A stretch of 12,504 nt of DNA from Deltaproteobacteria bacterium. GTDB lineage: Bacteria > Desulfobacterota > Syntrophia > Syntrophales > UBA2192. The stretch's first letter is position 1; each line of letters opens with the position of its first letter. Position numbers and translations under genes: made by a program. Positions 12,018 to 12,504 of this stretch are shown here, piece after piece. Below the pieces are notes generated by a model that saw only the letters and a program-made list of their open reading frames with translations, ran no database searches and was not told where the DNA came from. The stretch spans positions 1-12,504 of the forward strand of contig JAPLJU010000051.1 in the NCBI GenBank assembly GCA_026388445.1, in the 5' to 3' direction.

Positions 12018-12157
12018 ATGTCTGAAAGAAGGTTGGACACGTTGGTTGTTCATGCGGGTCAGGAAAGTCCTGATCCGACGACAGGGGCAAGGGCGGTCCC
12101 CATATATCAGACCACGTCATACGTATCGACCATGCGCTGAACAAGGCAGCGGCTTAA
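12018..12157 (+). pseudogene. metY: O-acetylhomoserine sulfhydrylase (MetY-type) with its middle deleted
   Basis: ATG 12018, with GGGAGGA (12007-12013) as ribosome binding site, opens a frame reading LDTLVVHAGQESPDPTTGAR then AVPIYQTTSYV. This is the distinctive N-terminus of the PLP enzyme that makes homocysteine from O-acetylhomoserine and sulfide. It then ends STMR-stop at 12138-12140. In the next frame, bases 12128-12157 read DHALNKAAA-stop, which fits the last residues of the same family (…DLDxALxKA). So the start (~35 codons) and end (~9 codons) of one gene are joined out of frame near 12124, with roughly 390 codons missing. cysK follows with its own ribosome binding site. The 40-residue frame could still be translated but cannot be an enzyme. 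Confidence 0.8.
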
Positions 12158-12189
12158 AATAAAAAGGAGACCATTCCAGGAGGTAGAAC

Positions 12190-12504
12190 GTGAAGATATA
12201 CGACGACATCACAAAAACGGTAGGACACACCCCTCTCGTGAGATTGAATCGGCTCACCGAAGGATGCCGGGCCCAGGTGATTGCGAAGGTGGAGTCCTTC
12301 AACCCCCTGTCAAGCGTCAAGGACCGGATCGGCGTTTCCATGATTGACGATGCGGAAAAGAGAGGGCTTTTGAGAAAGGAGTCCGTGATCATTGAGCCCA
12401 CGAGCGGAAACACGGGGATCGCCCTTGCATTCGTGGCCGCCGCGAGAGGCTACAAGCTCATGCTCACCATGCCGGACACGATGAGCATGGAGAGAAGGCA
12501 ACTC
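12190..12504 (+). CDS. cysK: Cysteine synthase (O-acetylserine sulfhydrylase), 5' part
   Basis: The first 105 residues are present and the gene runs off the window. GTG 12190 follows AGGAGGT (12178-12184) at 5 nt, which fixes the start. The sequence opens MKIYDDITKTVGHTPLVRLN. The PLP lysine is Lys44 in NPLSSVKDRIG, and the phosphate/substrate loop is PTSGNTGIALA (residues 70-80). TMPDTMSMERR is the conserved segment just beyond. The enzyme makes cysteine from O-acetylserine and sulfide in the cytoplasm. It lies downstream of an Rrf2 regulator and the metY remnant, with 32 bp between the metY tail and cysK. CysK is the known effector partner of CymR in Gram-positive bacteria; whether that applies here is open. 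Confidence 0.93.
   Translation, partial: MKIYDDITKTVGHTPLVRLNRLTEGCRAQVIAKVESFNPLSSVKDRIGVSMIDDAEKRGLLRKESVIIEPTSGNTGIALAFVAAARGYKLMLTMPDTMSMERRQL

Overview
The window looks like a chromosomal segment of a Gram-negative bacterium, most likely a deltaproteobacterium (Desulfobacterota, possibly a Syntrophales-like lineage). This placement is inference. It rests on a signal-peptide-bearing outer-membrane barrel protein, FmdB and Rrf2 family genes, degenerate heptamer tracts between genes, and short 'GGTCAAATCTTTATCC'-type repeats that I associate with this group. No rRNA or housekeeping marker is present to prove it.

Positions 1-1980 are an accessory patchwork between the broken 3' part of an ABC-F ATPase gene (uup-like) and a tRNA-Thr(CGT) on the minus strand. 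Inside it are a 170-bp element with perfect 23-bp terminal inverted repeats, a second partial copy of that repeat, and the C-terminal tail of a tyrosine recombinase pointing at the tRNA 3' end. Between the two repeat elements lie what I read as integron gene cassettes without an integrase: two attC sites (591-653 and 1303-1377), each with CTAAC/GTTAG ends, paired L boxes and an extrahelical G. They delimit one complete 724-bp cassette and two truncated ones. Two cassette genes carry HEPN-like R-x4-H motifs.

Positions 2068-7428 hold a cell-wall precursor locus. It contains alanine racemase with a ~270-residue C-terminal domain I do not recognise, a first D-Ala-D-Ala ligase-family protein, a small outer-membrane beta-barrel protein, and a second, diverged ligase paralogue. 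The two ligases differ at known specificity positions: the omega loop reads K-Y in the first and K-F in the second, and the second has Cys for the active-site Ser. Each of these genes except the barrel gene is followed by a 7-bp-periodic tract.

Positions 7478-9335 hold a small HExxH protein, an FmdB-type zinc-ribbon protein, a strong bidirectional terminator and a convergent alpha/beta hydrolase. Positions 9479-11247 hold an MFS transporter gene broken by an internal deletion, followed 3 bp later by a P-loop NTPase of unknown function. Positions 11348-12504 are a sulfur-assimilation locus. An Rrf2 regulator has a good promoter and a perfect inverted-repeat operator; next comes a metY-type O-acetylhomoserine sulfhydrylase gene reduced to its first ~35 codons and last ~9 codons, then the start of cysteine synthase (cysK), cut by the window end.

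Three genes (uup, MFS, metY) are broken. Either the genome is decaying here or the assembly has collapsed in places; raw reads would decide.
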